Shown: positions 43,556 to 52,310 of the stretch, piece after piece
Layout of the letters: every line of letters begins with the position of its first letter
Position numbering within the stretch: the stretch's first letter is position 1
Origin: QKMZ01 sp012965515
GTDB lineage: Bacteria; Cyanobacteriota; Vampirovibrionia; Obscuribacterales; Obscuribacteraceae
NCBI GenBank assembly: GCA_937879965.1
Contig: CALFMP010000049.1
Location: forward strand, 310,001 to 374,000
Length of the DNA stretch: 64,000 nucleotides
Direction: 5' to 3'
The notes under the pieces: model-generated
The model's database searches: none
Told to the model about the DNA's origin: nothing
The model's input: the letters and a program-made list of their open reading frames with translations, nothing else
Translations under genes and position numbers: made by a program

Positions 43556-45613
43556 CTAGCTGTCTTCAATTGCCAGTTGCTCACGCTTGCGTTTATCGAT
43601 GTTTCTGACAATGGCAAGAATTCTGTCGACACCGACGAGATTGACTTTTGCCAGATGCACTTCCACCCAAATCAGCTTGCCGTCACGACTGCGGGAGAGC
43701 CACTCGAATACTTGCGGACCTTCTTCGCGCGCCAAACGTATCATCTCTTCCGCTCCTTCTTGGGTGTAAGGCGCTTCTCCGAAGCTGACGACACCGACGT
43801 TTAGTTCGCACATCTCTTCGCGCGAATATCCGTATTGATCTTCAGCGCGTTTGTTGACGTGCAGGATCTTGCCGCTTTCCAGTTCGTGAACGAAAATGCA
43901 GTCATTCAGCGAGTCGAAAATCTCTCTGTAATTCGCTTCCGATGCACGCAATTGTTGTTCTTCGCGCGCCTTTTCCGTGATGTCTTGTACCATCGACATC
44001 GTGCCGTTGAAGCTGCCGTCTGGCGCAAGCAAAGGTGTGTTGAGCCAATTGCACCGAATCGTGCGCCCGTCTTTCGTCACGTTATCGGCTTCGCCGTTGA
44101 CCGTCATATCGCCTTCTCTGAGACGCGGAAAGATTTTGTTTGTGACATAGTCAACTTTGTCGTGTGGAATTATGAGGTCTCTGGGATGCTTGCCGACCGC
44201 TTCTTCGGCTGTATAGCCGAAGATTTTGGCGGCAAACGGGTTCCAGTAGATGATGTTGAAGTCAACGTCTTGCAGTATGCAGGCGCATGGCATGCGTTCC
44301 ATTTGCAATTGCAATCGCTCCATCAAAGCTCTCTCTTTTTCTTGAGACTCTCTTGCCTCTAGCTGAGCGCGTTTCCACTCAGTGATGTCTTGCGCCAAGC
44401 CGCAAGTGCGATTAAGTTGGTGACCGGATGAAGAGATTGGAAAAGTGCGAATCCACACCCAGGTCACATCGCCGTCCGGGCGCAATATGCGCACGTGTTC
44501 GTCAATGTTGTCGCCTGTGGCTGCCGACAATGCGCGAGTAACTTTCGCTTTGTCATCAGGGTGAATAGGATCGAGAAAGGCTAGTGGTTTTCTGTAAAGA
44601 GTATCTGCCGATTGTCCCCAAATGCGCTCATAGGCACGATTTACATAGAATAGTTTGCTCAGGTCTTGCGATGCGATCCAAAGCGCCGCGCCGAGGTTTT
44701 CAGCCAACTGGCGAAACATCAATTCTGAGCGTTTTAAATTGCTCTCGGCTAACGCTCGATCCGCTCTCGCTCCAGCTTCAGACAAGGCGCGTTCAACCGC
44801 GAAGTGAATGCGGCTGCGAGGTCCTTTCTGCACATAGTCGGTAACGCCGTGTTTGAGCGCTTCCATGCCGATTTCTTCGTCGAGAATTCCGGAGGTCAGA
44901 ATGAACGGCACTTCCGGGCAGATTTCGTTTCTCAATCCTAAAGCGGAAATCCCGTCAAATCCCGGCAAGGCGTAGTCGGAAATAATAATCTGCGGCTCGA
45001 AGTCCATGAGCGCACGCAAGAAGTCGTTGCGATTGGTGACAGCAAGCAAAGTCGATGAGGCGTCGATCTTGTCCAGTTCGTTCTCGAGTGCAATCAAGTC
45101 TACTTGCTCGTCTTCCAGGACAAGGACGCGAATATGTTCGCCCACCATCGGTTTTTCGCGCGTCAGCGTGTGCGGCCTCTGCATGGTGCGCAAACGGCTG
45201 TATGCCAGTGCATTGTCTTGCTCTCTTTCGAGCTGGTCTTCAAAAGCTGTGAGCGCCGACTCTACTGCCTGAGACAACCCGGCCAGGCGGCCTTTCAAGA
45301 CGAAATCATTGGCACCCTGCCGGATTGTTGCCGTAGCTGCATCTTCGCCAACCGGGTCGGAAACCACGATGAAAGGCAGCGCATTGTGAATCTTGCGCAC
45401 GTGATGCAGTGCGTCATAGCAGTTAATGCCAGGCAAGGTGAACTTAGAGAGAACCAGATCAGGGACGAAATCTTCGAGGACCTGCTCGAACTGCATGCGG
45501 CTTGAAGCGACGCGCGCCATGAAGTCTATGCCGGCGCGGTTGAGTTCTTCCGTGATGCGATTCACATCATCGGGACTGTCTTCTAGTATAAGAATTCGCC
45601 AACGTTCATTCAT
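43556..45613 (-). CDS. Two-receiver, three-PAS signalling protein without kinase
   Basis: 685 residues. Receiver 1 (about 5-125) has Lys instead of the phospho-acceptor Asp (VLSKFTLPG) and is a pseudo-receiver. Receiver 2 (about 160-280) keeps it (IISDYALPGFDG). PAS domains follow at about 300-430, 435-560 and 565-680, each ended by a D-I-(T/D)-x-(W/K)-x-(R/K) linker. No histidine kinase, GGDEF or HTH domain is present, so it must act by protein contact, or its output domain has been lost. An in-frame PAS domain continues past the TAG. It is minus-strand, following the Lrp gene by 361 bases. Confidence 0.9.
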   Translation of the reverse strand: MNERWRILILEDSPDDVNRITEELNRAGIDFMARVASSRMQFEQVLEDFVPDLVLSKFTLPGINCYDALHHVRKIHNALPFIVVSDPVGEDAATATIRQGANDFVLKGRLAGLSQAVESALTAFEDQLEREQDNALAYSRLRTMQRPHTLTREKPMVGEHIRVLVLEDEQVDLIALENELDKIDASSTLLAVTNRNDFLRALMDFEPQIIISDYALPGFDGISALGLRNEICPEVPFILTSGILDEEIGMEALKHGVTDYVQKGPRSRIHFAVERALSEAGARADRALAESNLKRSELMFRQLAENLGAALWIASQDLSKLFYVNRAYERIWGQSADTLYRKPLAFLDPIHPDDKAKVTRALSAATGDNIDEHVRILRPDGDVTWVWIRTFPISSSGHQLNRTCGLAQDITEWKRAQLEARESQEKERALMERLQLQMERMPCACILQDVDFNIIYWNPFAAKIFGYTAEEAVGKHPRDLIIPHDKVDYVTNKIFPRLREGDMTVNGEADNVTKDGRTIRCNWLNTPLLAPDGSFNGTMSMVQDITEKAREEQQLRASEANYREIFDSLNDCIFVHELESGKILHVNKRAEDQYGYSREEMCELNVGVVSFGEAPYTQEGAEEMIRLAREEGPQVFEWLSRSRDGKLIWVEVHLAKVNLVGVDRILAIVRNIDKRKREQLAIEDS

Positions 45614-45974
45614 GATTCTCGTCCGCCGCCGGGTCTGACTTTGGCGCCACGGTGGAGGTATCCGATGAATCCTGAGAGAACTGAGAGAACAAATCGATGC
45701 AGATGCTGTCGGTCAAACTAGTTAGAGAAACAGCAGGAAAGTTAGGCGCATTCAAGGTTAGCGGCGCGCCTGATTGGAGCGGAAACAGATACTGTATTTG
45801 GTGCTTACTGTTTGCAAATGTCATTTGCCAAACCAACCTTACAGTTTCTCGTCCAAGCGCCCGGCGCAATGACCAGACAGACGAAAGATATCTGAATGCA
45901 TGGACTAGGGTTCCATGCATAGATTGTACCCGCTAAGGAGTTATACCTATTCCTCAGAGATAAGCTTTTATAAG
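45614..45974. other. Intergenic region
   Basis: 361 bases between the Lrp regulator and the receiver-PAS gene on the same strand. A 104-codon minus frame overlapping it has no ribosome binding site. Nothing else is seen. Confidence 0.35.
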
Positions 45975-46502
45975 CTATTTACCGCTGACGTTGCCGTGCC
46001 CGTTGCTGCCGCCGTTTGAGCCGTTCGACGCGTTCGAGCCATTGCCATTTGAAGGATTGAAGGCGGTGGGGTCCGTGCCTCTGTCGATTCTGGTTCCCAA
46101 AACAATACTGGTCACCGTTTTGCGGACTCCCGGGATTTTGCGGATTTGATCTAAAAATACGTCCAGAGACTCGGTGTCCCGAGTGCGCACCTTAAGCAAG
46201 AGGCTCTCTTCGCCGGCTACGGAATGCAGCTCTTCGACTTCCGCGAACGGCTCGAAGGACGCCGGAATATCCATGCAGGCAACGCCCTCTGTTGTGACGC
46301 GGACGAATGCCGTTAGCTTAGCTCCCAATAACTTAGGATTGAGTTTGATCGTATAAGACTGTATGACGCCGAGCTGCTCCAGCTTCTTTACGCGGGCATG
46401 GACTGAGGGCGCTGACAGATTCAATAGATCGGCCAGGTCTGAGTACTTTCTTTTAGCGTCTTCTTTGAGCGAGGCTAATAGCTTTAGGTCAATGTCGTCC
46501 AT
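45975..46502 (-). CDS. Lrp/AsnC-family transcription regulator
   Basis: 175 residues. An N-terminal winged helix (DDIDLKLLASLKEDAKRKYS, LLNLSAPSVHARVKKLEQLG) is followed by a RAM ligand-binding domain (about 65-145). The last 28 residues are an unusual Asn/Gly/Ser-rich tail (GNGSNASNGSNGG) not typical of the family. These regulators sense amino acids. It is divergent from an EamA-type exporter, with a palindrome between them, so it probably controls that exporter. Confidence 0.92.
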   Translation of the reverse strand: MDDIDLKLLASLKEDAKRKYSDLADLLNLSAPSVHARVKKLEQLGVIQSYTIKLNPKLLGAKLTAFVRVTTEGVACMDIPASFEPFAEVEELHSVAGEESLLLKVRTRDTESLDVFLDQIRKIPGVRKTVTSIVLGTRIDRGTDPTAFNPSNGNGSNASNGSNGGSNGHGNVSGK

Positions 46503-46553
46503 CTAAGTCACCGAAGGTGTGTTGAAAACTAACGCGGTTCGTATTCGCTTTAT

Positions 46554-46576
46554 ATTTTACCACGTTAGGTAAATTC
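46554..46576. promoter_or_regulatory. Candidate Lrp operator
   Basis: TTTACC (46556-46561) and GGTAAA (46568-46573) are inverted arms around a 6-base centre, in the 257-base gap between divergent Lrp and EamA genes. An overlapping TATATTTT could be a -10 region. The assignment to Lrp is inference from position. Confidence 0.45.
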
Positions 46577-46759
46577 CAGGAGGGGCTGGTGTACGATGAG
46601 GCAAGTTGGATTTGTTGCCTAAGTCCGTTAGTCGATTGGCTGGATTCGCTTAAGAGATTGGCTGGATTTAAGCAGCAAGAACCGGAGTGCTCCCAACTGG
46701 CGGAAATTGCAGAATACCGCTGGCGCTTCGGAAGGAAACCTCATAGAAAGGAGACGCAT

Positions 46760-47755
46760 ATGGCAGTCTCAAAACTGAAAATCGTACTAGCATTCATCGG
46801 CATCTATTTGATCTGGGGCTCAACATACCTGGCCATAAAGATTGCCATCGATACTATGCCACCGTTCATGATGGCATCGGCGCGCTTCCTGACAGCAGGC
46901 TTGGGCTTCTTCGCCGTGCTGATGCTCCTCGGTCACGAACGCCCTAATAGAAAACATTGGGTTTCTGCTTTTGTAATAGGAACACTACTGCTTGCCGCGA
47001 GTAATGGCAGCGTCGTTCTTGCGACGAAATCAATTTCGACCGGCTACATTTCTTTGTTGATTGCGATGGTCCCTGTCTACGTTGCCATTCTCGAATGGCT
47101 GCAAAATCGCAAAGAGAAGATTGAAAGAACGAAAGTGTGCGGGCTAATCCTGGGCACTCTCGGCATTATTACTTTGATTGGACCGCAAAACCTTTTGGTT
47201 CCAAACGGCATCAATTGGTTTGGTATCGCAGTGGTGATGTTCGGCTCCCTGAGCTGGTCTGTCGGAACCATTTATTCTCGCAAGGTGGAAAAACCGAGTT
47301 CGCTCATGGTCGGCATCGCCATGCAAATGATTTGCGGCGGCGCAGTGCTGGGGCTTGTTTCACTCATTATGGGTGAACACTCTCAAATCGCAAATCTGCA
47401 CGTATCGATGAACTCTGTTCTTGCAGTTGCTTACTTGATCGTGTTCGGCTCGATCGTCGGATACTCGTCTTACCTGTGGTTGCTCAATCATGTGAGCCCA
47501 TCAAAAGTTTCAACTTACGCTTACGTCAATCCGATTGTCGCGATTTTCCTGGGCTGGGCTTTTGCAGGTGAAACAATCAACGCGCAAACAGTTGCCGCTG
47601 GGATGATCATTCTGGCTTCTGTCTGGCTGATTACAGCAGGCAAGAAGAAAGAAGAACCAGCGCCCGCTCTCTGCCGCGTGGTTGAGCCTTCTTCCGGCAA
47701 GCAGGTATGTCAGACCATCGAACTCGCTTCAGCAGGCTCTAAGCGCTCTGCCTAA
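46760..47755 (+). CDS. EamA/DMT-family exporter
   Basis: 331 residues with ten hydrophobic helices in two EamA halves. Typical motifs are YLIWGSTYLAIKIAIDTMPPFMMASARF near the start (here too long to be chance) and PIVAIFLGWAFAGETIN in the second half. Members export amino acids or metabolites, or take up sugars. AAAGGAGA lies before ATG 46760; codons upstream look non-coding. Divergent Lrp regulator suggests amino-acid efflux. A strong terminator follows. Confidence 0.9.
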   Translation: MAVSKLKIVLAFIGIYLIWGSTYLAIKIAIDTMPPFMMASARFLTAGLGFFAVLMLLGHERPNRKHWVSAFVIGTLLLAASNGSVVLATKSISTGYISLLIAMVPVYVAILEWLQNRKEKIERTKVCGLILGTLGIITLIGPQNLLVPNGINWFGIAVVMFGSLSWSVGTIYSRKVEKPSSLMVGIAMQMICGGAVLGLVSLIMGEHSQIANLHVSMNSVLAVAYLIVFGSIVGYSSYLWLLNHVSPSKVSTYAYVNPIVAIFLGWAFAGETINAQTVAAGMIILASVWLITAGKKKEEPAPALCRVVEPSSGKQVCQTIELASAGSKRSA

Positions 47756-47785
47756 ACCTCAAACGAATATACTCGACGAGAGACA

Positions 47786-47831
47786 CCGCAAGTGGTGACT
47801 GGCTTCGGCCATTCGCCACTTGCGGCTTTTT
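47786..47831 (+). terminator. Terminator of the EamA gene
   Basis: Arms CCGCAAGTGG and CCACTTGCGG with a loop that holds a second small stem (GGCTTCGGCC), followed by CTTTTT. Confidence 0.92.
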
Positions 47832-48222
47832 GGAAACAATTCTCGGCGTCCCAAAAAACTCTTCGGCTGCATGAAACTTCGCGCGAGCTCGCTTAAATTA
47901 CTCCACCTTCATGCGAGCTATGCGCATTTATGGAAACTGCCACGGGCTGGCAAAGCCTTTGGTTGCAAAGAGGAAATTAAAGAAGCTGATATAGGCAATT
48001 GCTTATTTGTTTTGACAGGCTGGAGATATCTTTTATTTTCTCTTTTCGCTCTGAATCAAAAACCACTAAGCGCAGCCAGTACCGCATTTACATTTACTTT
48101 CTACCCGCCTTGGGCTGGTTGGAAGCAGACGCGGTCAGGTTCTTGCGCATAGGTCCAAGGGTCCAAATTTTCAAAGTTTCGGCAGAGCGGAAGGTTCAAC
48201 CAAAATGTCGAGGAAACTCCCG
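47832..48222. other. Intergenic region
   Basis: About 390 bases between the EamA terminator and the HAD-like gene, without repeats or a supported gene. It should include the promoter of the next cluster. Confidence 0.35.
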
Positions 48223-48747
48223 ATGAAATCGTCAAAAACTGTTTTCGTGGACTGCAATGACACAGTCATTTCAGTTCGGTATGCAAAGCGTGGCGAAGAA
48301 GCTCCCGAGGGCTTCCGCGCCTTCGAACGGGATGGCCAGTGGTATCACGTCAAGGCTCGTCCCAGCGCTGCGGCATTCCTCGAGGCACTCGCCGCCGAGG
48401 AATGCGACGTCGTCATCCTCACCGGTGGCCACAGTCGCATGCAGCATCTCATCCTCAACTTCGGCGGCTTGAGGCGTCAGTATGACGATCTCATCGGCGC
48501 AGACAACCGCGACGCAGTCGAGGTGCCGGAGAAGTGGGTGCTCGTCGATGACCTGCAGGGCGGCACGACCTCCTTCGAGGAGAAGCTGTCCATGCTCGGC
48601 ATCAGCAAGAAGTCCCTGGGCGAAGCGAAGTACAAAGCGCTGGTCGAGCGGCACTGCATCCAGTGTGCGCCATACAAGACCGGCGAGGACAGCGAACCCC
48701 TGACCGGGCTGCTGGACTCCGTGCGCGCCAAGCTCGCTGCACAGTAG
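48223..48747 (+). CDS. HAD-like protein with DxN active-site change
   Basis: 174 residues. Motif I reads VFVDCNDTVI, that is DxNxT, where the usual second Asp (general acid) is Asn. Motif II is DVVILTGGH and motif IV WVLVDDLQGG. The C-terminus has two Cys (HCIQCAPY). Without the acid it would be a poor phosphatase and may bind rather than cleave phosphate esters. GAGGAA lies before ATG 48223; ATG 48205 is an alternative start. It is loosely like the FCP1-type protein at 37690. Confidence 0.65.
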   Translation: MKSSKTVFVDCNDTVISVRYAKRGEEAPEGFRAFERDGQWYHVKARPSAAAFLEALAAEECDVVILTGGHSRMQHLILNFGGLRRQYDDLIGADNRDAVEVPEKWVLVDDLQGGTTSFEEKLSMLGISKKSLGEAKYKALVERHCIQCAPYKTGEDSEPLTGLLDSVRAKLAAQ

Positions 48748-48764
48748 CTCGCTGGGACTGATGT

Positions 48765-48794
48765 AACCGGCTGTCCAATTCGGGACAGCCGGTT
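48765..48794 (+). repeat. Intercistronic hairpin
   Basis: A 12-bp perfect stem AACCGGCTGTCC with its complement and a 6-base loop, between 48747 and the next ATG at 48859. GAATCTTG follows, not a T-run. Confidence 0.75.
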
Positions 48795-48858
48795 GAATCT
48801 TGTCGCTCAGTTTCGCCTGAGCAACATTCGCTGTACTCACCTTTTCCCAGAGATCTCT

Positions 48859-49125
48859 ATGAGTGGCATGGAGGCAGTTCAGCAGAACCAACAGCTGAGT
48901 CCGTTGAAGCGGTTCTACCAGGCTCAACGCACGATGAACAGGATGTGGCATGCGATGCGTTACGCTCGCCTCAACTTGCTTGAATTGAATGGCAGACAGT
49001 TTGTGTCTCGCCGTGACAGAGCAGAAGCGCACGAGCTCATCCGTTCGACTCGCGCGCTCTATCTCGAGGCTCAGGACGAGTTCTTCGCGTCGCATAAGGC
49101 GCTCATGGACATCATCTTCAGGTAG
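48859..49125 (+). CDS. Small helical protein
   Basis: 88 residues, all-helical and basic (LKRFYQAQRTMNRMWHAMRYARLNLLEL, AEAHELIRSTRALYLEAQDEFF). The Met- and Arg-rich first helix is amphipathic. Start ATG 48859 with a weak AGAGA site. It follows the HAD-like gene by 111 bases with the hairpin between. No family recognised. Confidence 0.55.
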   Translation: MSGMEAVQQNQQLSPLKRFYQAQRTMNRMWHAMRYARLNLLELNGRQFVSRRDRAEAHELIRSTRALYLEAQDEFFASHKALMDIIFR

Positions 49126-49139
49126 AGGAAACATGGAGC

Positions 49140-49187
49140 GAATTGGAAGGTCGCTAGAAATAGCGGTCTTCCAATTCGTTTCTGTTT
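49140..49187 (+). terminator. Terminator of the HAD-like cluster
   Basis: Arms GAATTGGAAG and CTTCCAATTC with an inner CGCTA/TAGCG stem; GTTTCTGTTTT follows. Confidence 0.85.
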
Positions 49188-49306
49188 TGGCATGTCATCA
49201 ACTAAAAATAGTAGTAGGTGTGGAGCATTTGTGTAATTCAACATGGTTTGAAGTCGCCACTTTATGGCAAGTTCTACAATGTGGTAAGCGTTGTGGGGAC
49301 TAAGGT

Positions 49307-51352
49307 GTGACCGACGGTAATGATCAGCCTCCTAACGGAGCAGATAAGGCTTCGGAAGGAAGCAAAACTGGTGAGCCAGCTGGACTGAAAAGTCAGGATG
49401 TCACCGATTCTCGCAACGCAAGCACGCAAGACATGCAATCGGTTGAAAGTGCAAGAACAAATCAAAGTGACGGTTCATTATCCCGATATGCAGACCTTCC
49501 AATGGCTGCCGATACTCCCATCAAGACAAGCATTCAAATAGTCGCGTACCAGGATGGCCAAGAACAGATAATCGATAAGACCACAAGGTTGACGCCGAAT
49601 GAGCGAGCAAAGGTTCAATACTCTCAAGAATCAGCTGCGTTGGAAGCTCCTGTGTTGCATGAACGTACAAGCGGTGGCGGGCAATCTGCGCCGAGCTCCG
49701 ATTCGTCGATTCCGGTTCCAGCTCCAGTCTACAAGCCGCTCCCTGCGCTGCAGGCTCCGTCGCCGGTTGCACCTGAAAGTTTGAAATCTGTCCCCCAGCC
49801 TGTCGCGCCAGTCATTCATAAATTGGAAGCACCATCGCCACTTTTGCCCAGCATAATTGAAAGCCGCTTGTCTGGCACCTCGACAGATGCTGCTGAAAAG
49901 ATAATGGAGCGGGCAAGTGATGGAGTAAAACATGATTTGGAAGCCGCTAAGCGACGGCTAACTGAGAATGCTGAGCGAATGATTTCCAATCCAGACGAAC
50001 TGGCACATTTCGAACAAGATATGGCGACTTTCGAGAAAGTCTACCTTGCGCGAACCCACAAAGAGCCTGAATTGGCGGTGAGAGAAATCTTCCAGACGAT
50101 GAACAATGTCTCAACGATTTTTGAAAATGAGTCGGCTCTCTTTCCTGACAATATTTTGAAAGGCAAGCAGTTGAGTCCGACGGATACATCTTTCCGGGTG
50201 CGTCTAGCTGAAGAAGTTTTGCATCATTGCGCAGAGCCGACGACCGTAGATCAAGGCTATCGCATCACGTGTCAGGTAGAGGCATTGCAAGTTCGCGAGT
50301 ATTGGCGTGACCCTGCAGCGGTATCAAAACTGGTGGCAGGCGTTTTTCAAACTGGCGTGTGTCCGGGACGAAACGGCAAGCTCGATCTTGCCGCATTGAC
50401 CAATCCACGTGGCTCTACGCTTTTGCCTGATGAGGAAGCAACGAGGTATCCGCCCTATAAGGGGGATGCTGCCGCTATGCGAGGCTACGCGTCCAAACTC
50501 TTTGATGTTGCAGCGGTGAATATAGGCATGCAGTATGCGCTTCCTGGAGCGTCCTATACTGAAGGAGATTCGAGCAAAAGCTTTATCAAATATCCGGGAA
50601 ACTCGGAAAGAATGCGGTTGGTCGACAGCAACCTTCCGGCTCTCAAAGCTGAACACCTGGCTGATATCAATGAAAAAATTATTGGTGAAAGAGAAGTCGG
50701 GTTTATTGTCATTGGTTGGCCTCTAAATGCAGCCAATGGAAGCTTCGACCAAAAGTATGATGCCGCACTAGAACTAGAAGAATCGCACGCGGCGTTTGTG
50801 AAAGTTCGAAATGGAAAAGAGCTTAGTGGCAAGCTTCTGGCTATGAAGGAGCTTGGTCAATGGCCGCCAATTTTGAGTTGCCGGTCAGATAGCGAACCAC
50901 TTAGCACCTCCTGGCAGAAGGCGTTTGGTAACAGTAACTGGGGGCATGGTTTTCACTTCGTCAATCTGCCAACAATTTCCGATGATGGATCGCATTGCTC
51001 GATGGACAATACCTGGTCAAAGAAATCCGATTTGGAAAATGTTTCGGTTGAAGTTTTGGCTTCAAATACCGCAACTGTCAGAACAAAGCAAGATGCCACT
51101 TATTTGAATGACTTAGCTACTAATCAAAAGTGGATTGATGCGCCTAATGGCTTGGCTTTGGCGAAGAAAGATTGGTTCAGCAAATTGAGCGCGGACTCAG
51201 TGGCTCATCCTCAAACTGCAATGAAAGACTGGGTGAATTCGCATCCCAGCGATACTTATGCCAAACTGTGGTATCAGAATCATCCGCATGATAAAGACGG
51301 AAGCAAATTTCTCAAATGGATGCAAAATTTTTGCAATAGGTATCACAAATAG
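49307..51352 (+). CDS. Putative papain-like cysteine protease domain protein
   Basis: 681 residues starting at GTG. Residues 1-190 are Ser/Pro/Gln-rich and disordered, and 195-270 are helical. From about 280 comes a region like a papain fold: DQGYRITC (Cys322) resembles the DQGxxGSC active-site motif, GHGFHFVNL gives a candidate His (547 or 550), and DNTWSKKS (Asn568) resembles the NSW motif. The order Cys, His, Asn is right, but the spacing is not proof. No signal peptide is seen. The next gene starts 15 bases downstream. Protease, transglutaminase-like enzyme or toxin are all possible. Confidence 0.6.
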   Translation: MTDGNDQPPNGADKASEGSKTGEPAGLKSQDVTDSRNASTQDMQSVESARTNQSDGSLSRYADLPMAADTPIKTSIQIVAYQDGQEQIIDKTTRLTPNERAKVQYSQESAALEAPVLHERTSGGGQSAPSSDSSIPVPAPVYKPLPALQAPSPVAPESLKSVPQPVAPVIHKLEAPSPLLPSIIESRLSGTSTDAAEKIMERASDGVKHDLEAAKRRLTENAERMISNPDELAHFEQDMATFEKVYLARTHKEPELAVREIFQTMNNVSTIFENESALFPDNILKGKQLSPTDTSFRVRLAEEVLHHCAEPTTVDQGYRITCQVEALQVREYWRDPAAVSKLVAGVFQTGVCPGRNGKLDLAALTNPRGSTLLPDEEATRYPPYKGDAAAMRGYASKLFDVAAVNIGMQYALPGASYTEGDSSKSFIKYPGNSERMRLVDSNLPALKAEHLADINEKIIGEREVGFIVIGWPLNAANGSFDQKYDAALELEESHAAFVKVRNGKELSGKLLAMKELGQWPPILSCRSDSEPLSTSWQKAFGNSNWGHGFHFVNLPTISDDGSHCSMDNTWSKKSDLENVSVEVLASNTATVRTKQDATYLNDLATNQKWIDAPNGLALAKKDWFSKLSADSVAHPQTAMKDWVNSHPSDTYAKLWYQNHPHDKDGSKFLKWMQNFCNRYHK

Positions 51353-51367
51353 AAGCCGGAAAAGTCT

Positions 51368-52078
51368 ATGAATCTCGATAATCCTGATGCCGACGTTCCA
51401 GTTCAAAAGACTGTTTACAGGCGTGTTTCTAAAGAACCCTGTATGTTTATTGCCGCCAGTGGAAAGAGCAAGGTGAAAGTCGTGGATGATCGTGTTTGGT
51501 GTCAGAAAATTCCATATCCTATTCCAGCAATCATCTCATTTAGCCTGCCGCGCGGCTGGGAGGAAACTCAAAAACCATTGGGCGCTGTGCCTGGACAGCA
51601 TGGTCATCAGTATCACCCGAAAGACAATAGGAGAGTGCTTTTGCGCTTTTTTTGCTCAGGCACAAGAGGTTTGGAGTCCGAACGCAGTTTGATGCGCAGC
51701 GTGCTTTATGAGGAAGGTCATCTGCCGGCTGTGGACGACACCGTGCTTAAGGGGCTTGTATGGCAGGCCTTAGATAGTCGTGTGCTCTCGATCTCTTCGA
51801 CAAAAGTAATTGACTGGAACGGGCGCAAAGTAATCGAATGCGAGTTTATTGCCGATGCTGGGGAAGAAGTAGAGTTTGATAATACCAATGTGAAAGAGCT
51901 CAAAGGGTGGGCACTAATCTATGACAATTCAGATTCGCTTGATCCGAAAGGTGGCGGTCCGTTGCCCGCATGCGTTGAGTTTGTAGCGCAAGATTCCGAC
52001 TTTATGACGCATTTGCAGACAGTGCGCTTTGCAGCAAAAACTATTCTGTGGAACAAAGACTGGCCTCCGAAAAAGTGA
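51368..52078 (+). CDS. Partner protein of the papain-like gene
   Basis: 236 residues, soluble, mostly strands (FIAASGKSKVKVVDDRVW, IISFSLPRGWEETQ, RVLSISSTKVIDWNGRKVIECEF). No catalytic motif and no family recognised. It begins 15 bases after the papain-like gene's stop, so the two are one transcript. The pairing of a putative enzyme with a small beta-rich protein recalls an effector with its immunity protein or a protease with its inhibitor; this is inference. Confidence 0.65.
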   Translation: MNLDNPDADVPVQKTVYRRVSKEPCMFIAASGKSKVKVVDDRVWCQKIPYPIPAIISFSLPRGWEETQKPLGAVPGQHGHQYHPKDNRRVLLRFFCSGTRGLESERSLMRSVLYEEGHLPAVDDTVLKGLVWQALDSRVLSISSTKVIDWNGRKVIECEFIADAGEEVEFDNTNVKELKGWALIYDNSDSLDPKGGGPLPACVEFVAQDSDFMTHLQTVRFAAKTILWNKDWPPKK

Positions 52079-52310
52079 AGGCGCGCTCTTCTGGCTGTTC
52101 ATCAGGCTTTCGCTTTGAAACTGCTTGATACTATATCAGGTAAGAGAAACTTTTCCAAAAACAAGACCGGCGGAAATCGCGGTCTTGAAAGAAGGAGGGA
52201 TGGCGGACAGCGAGGTTATCCAACGCTTGTTGAAGTCCTCACTGTCCGCTTTTCGCTCACTGCTTTTTTGTTGACGCTCTGGCAAATTCACTTCCTTCTC
52301 AGTCAGCCAC

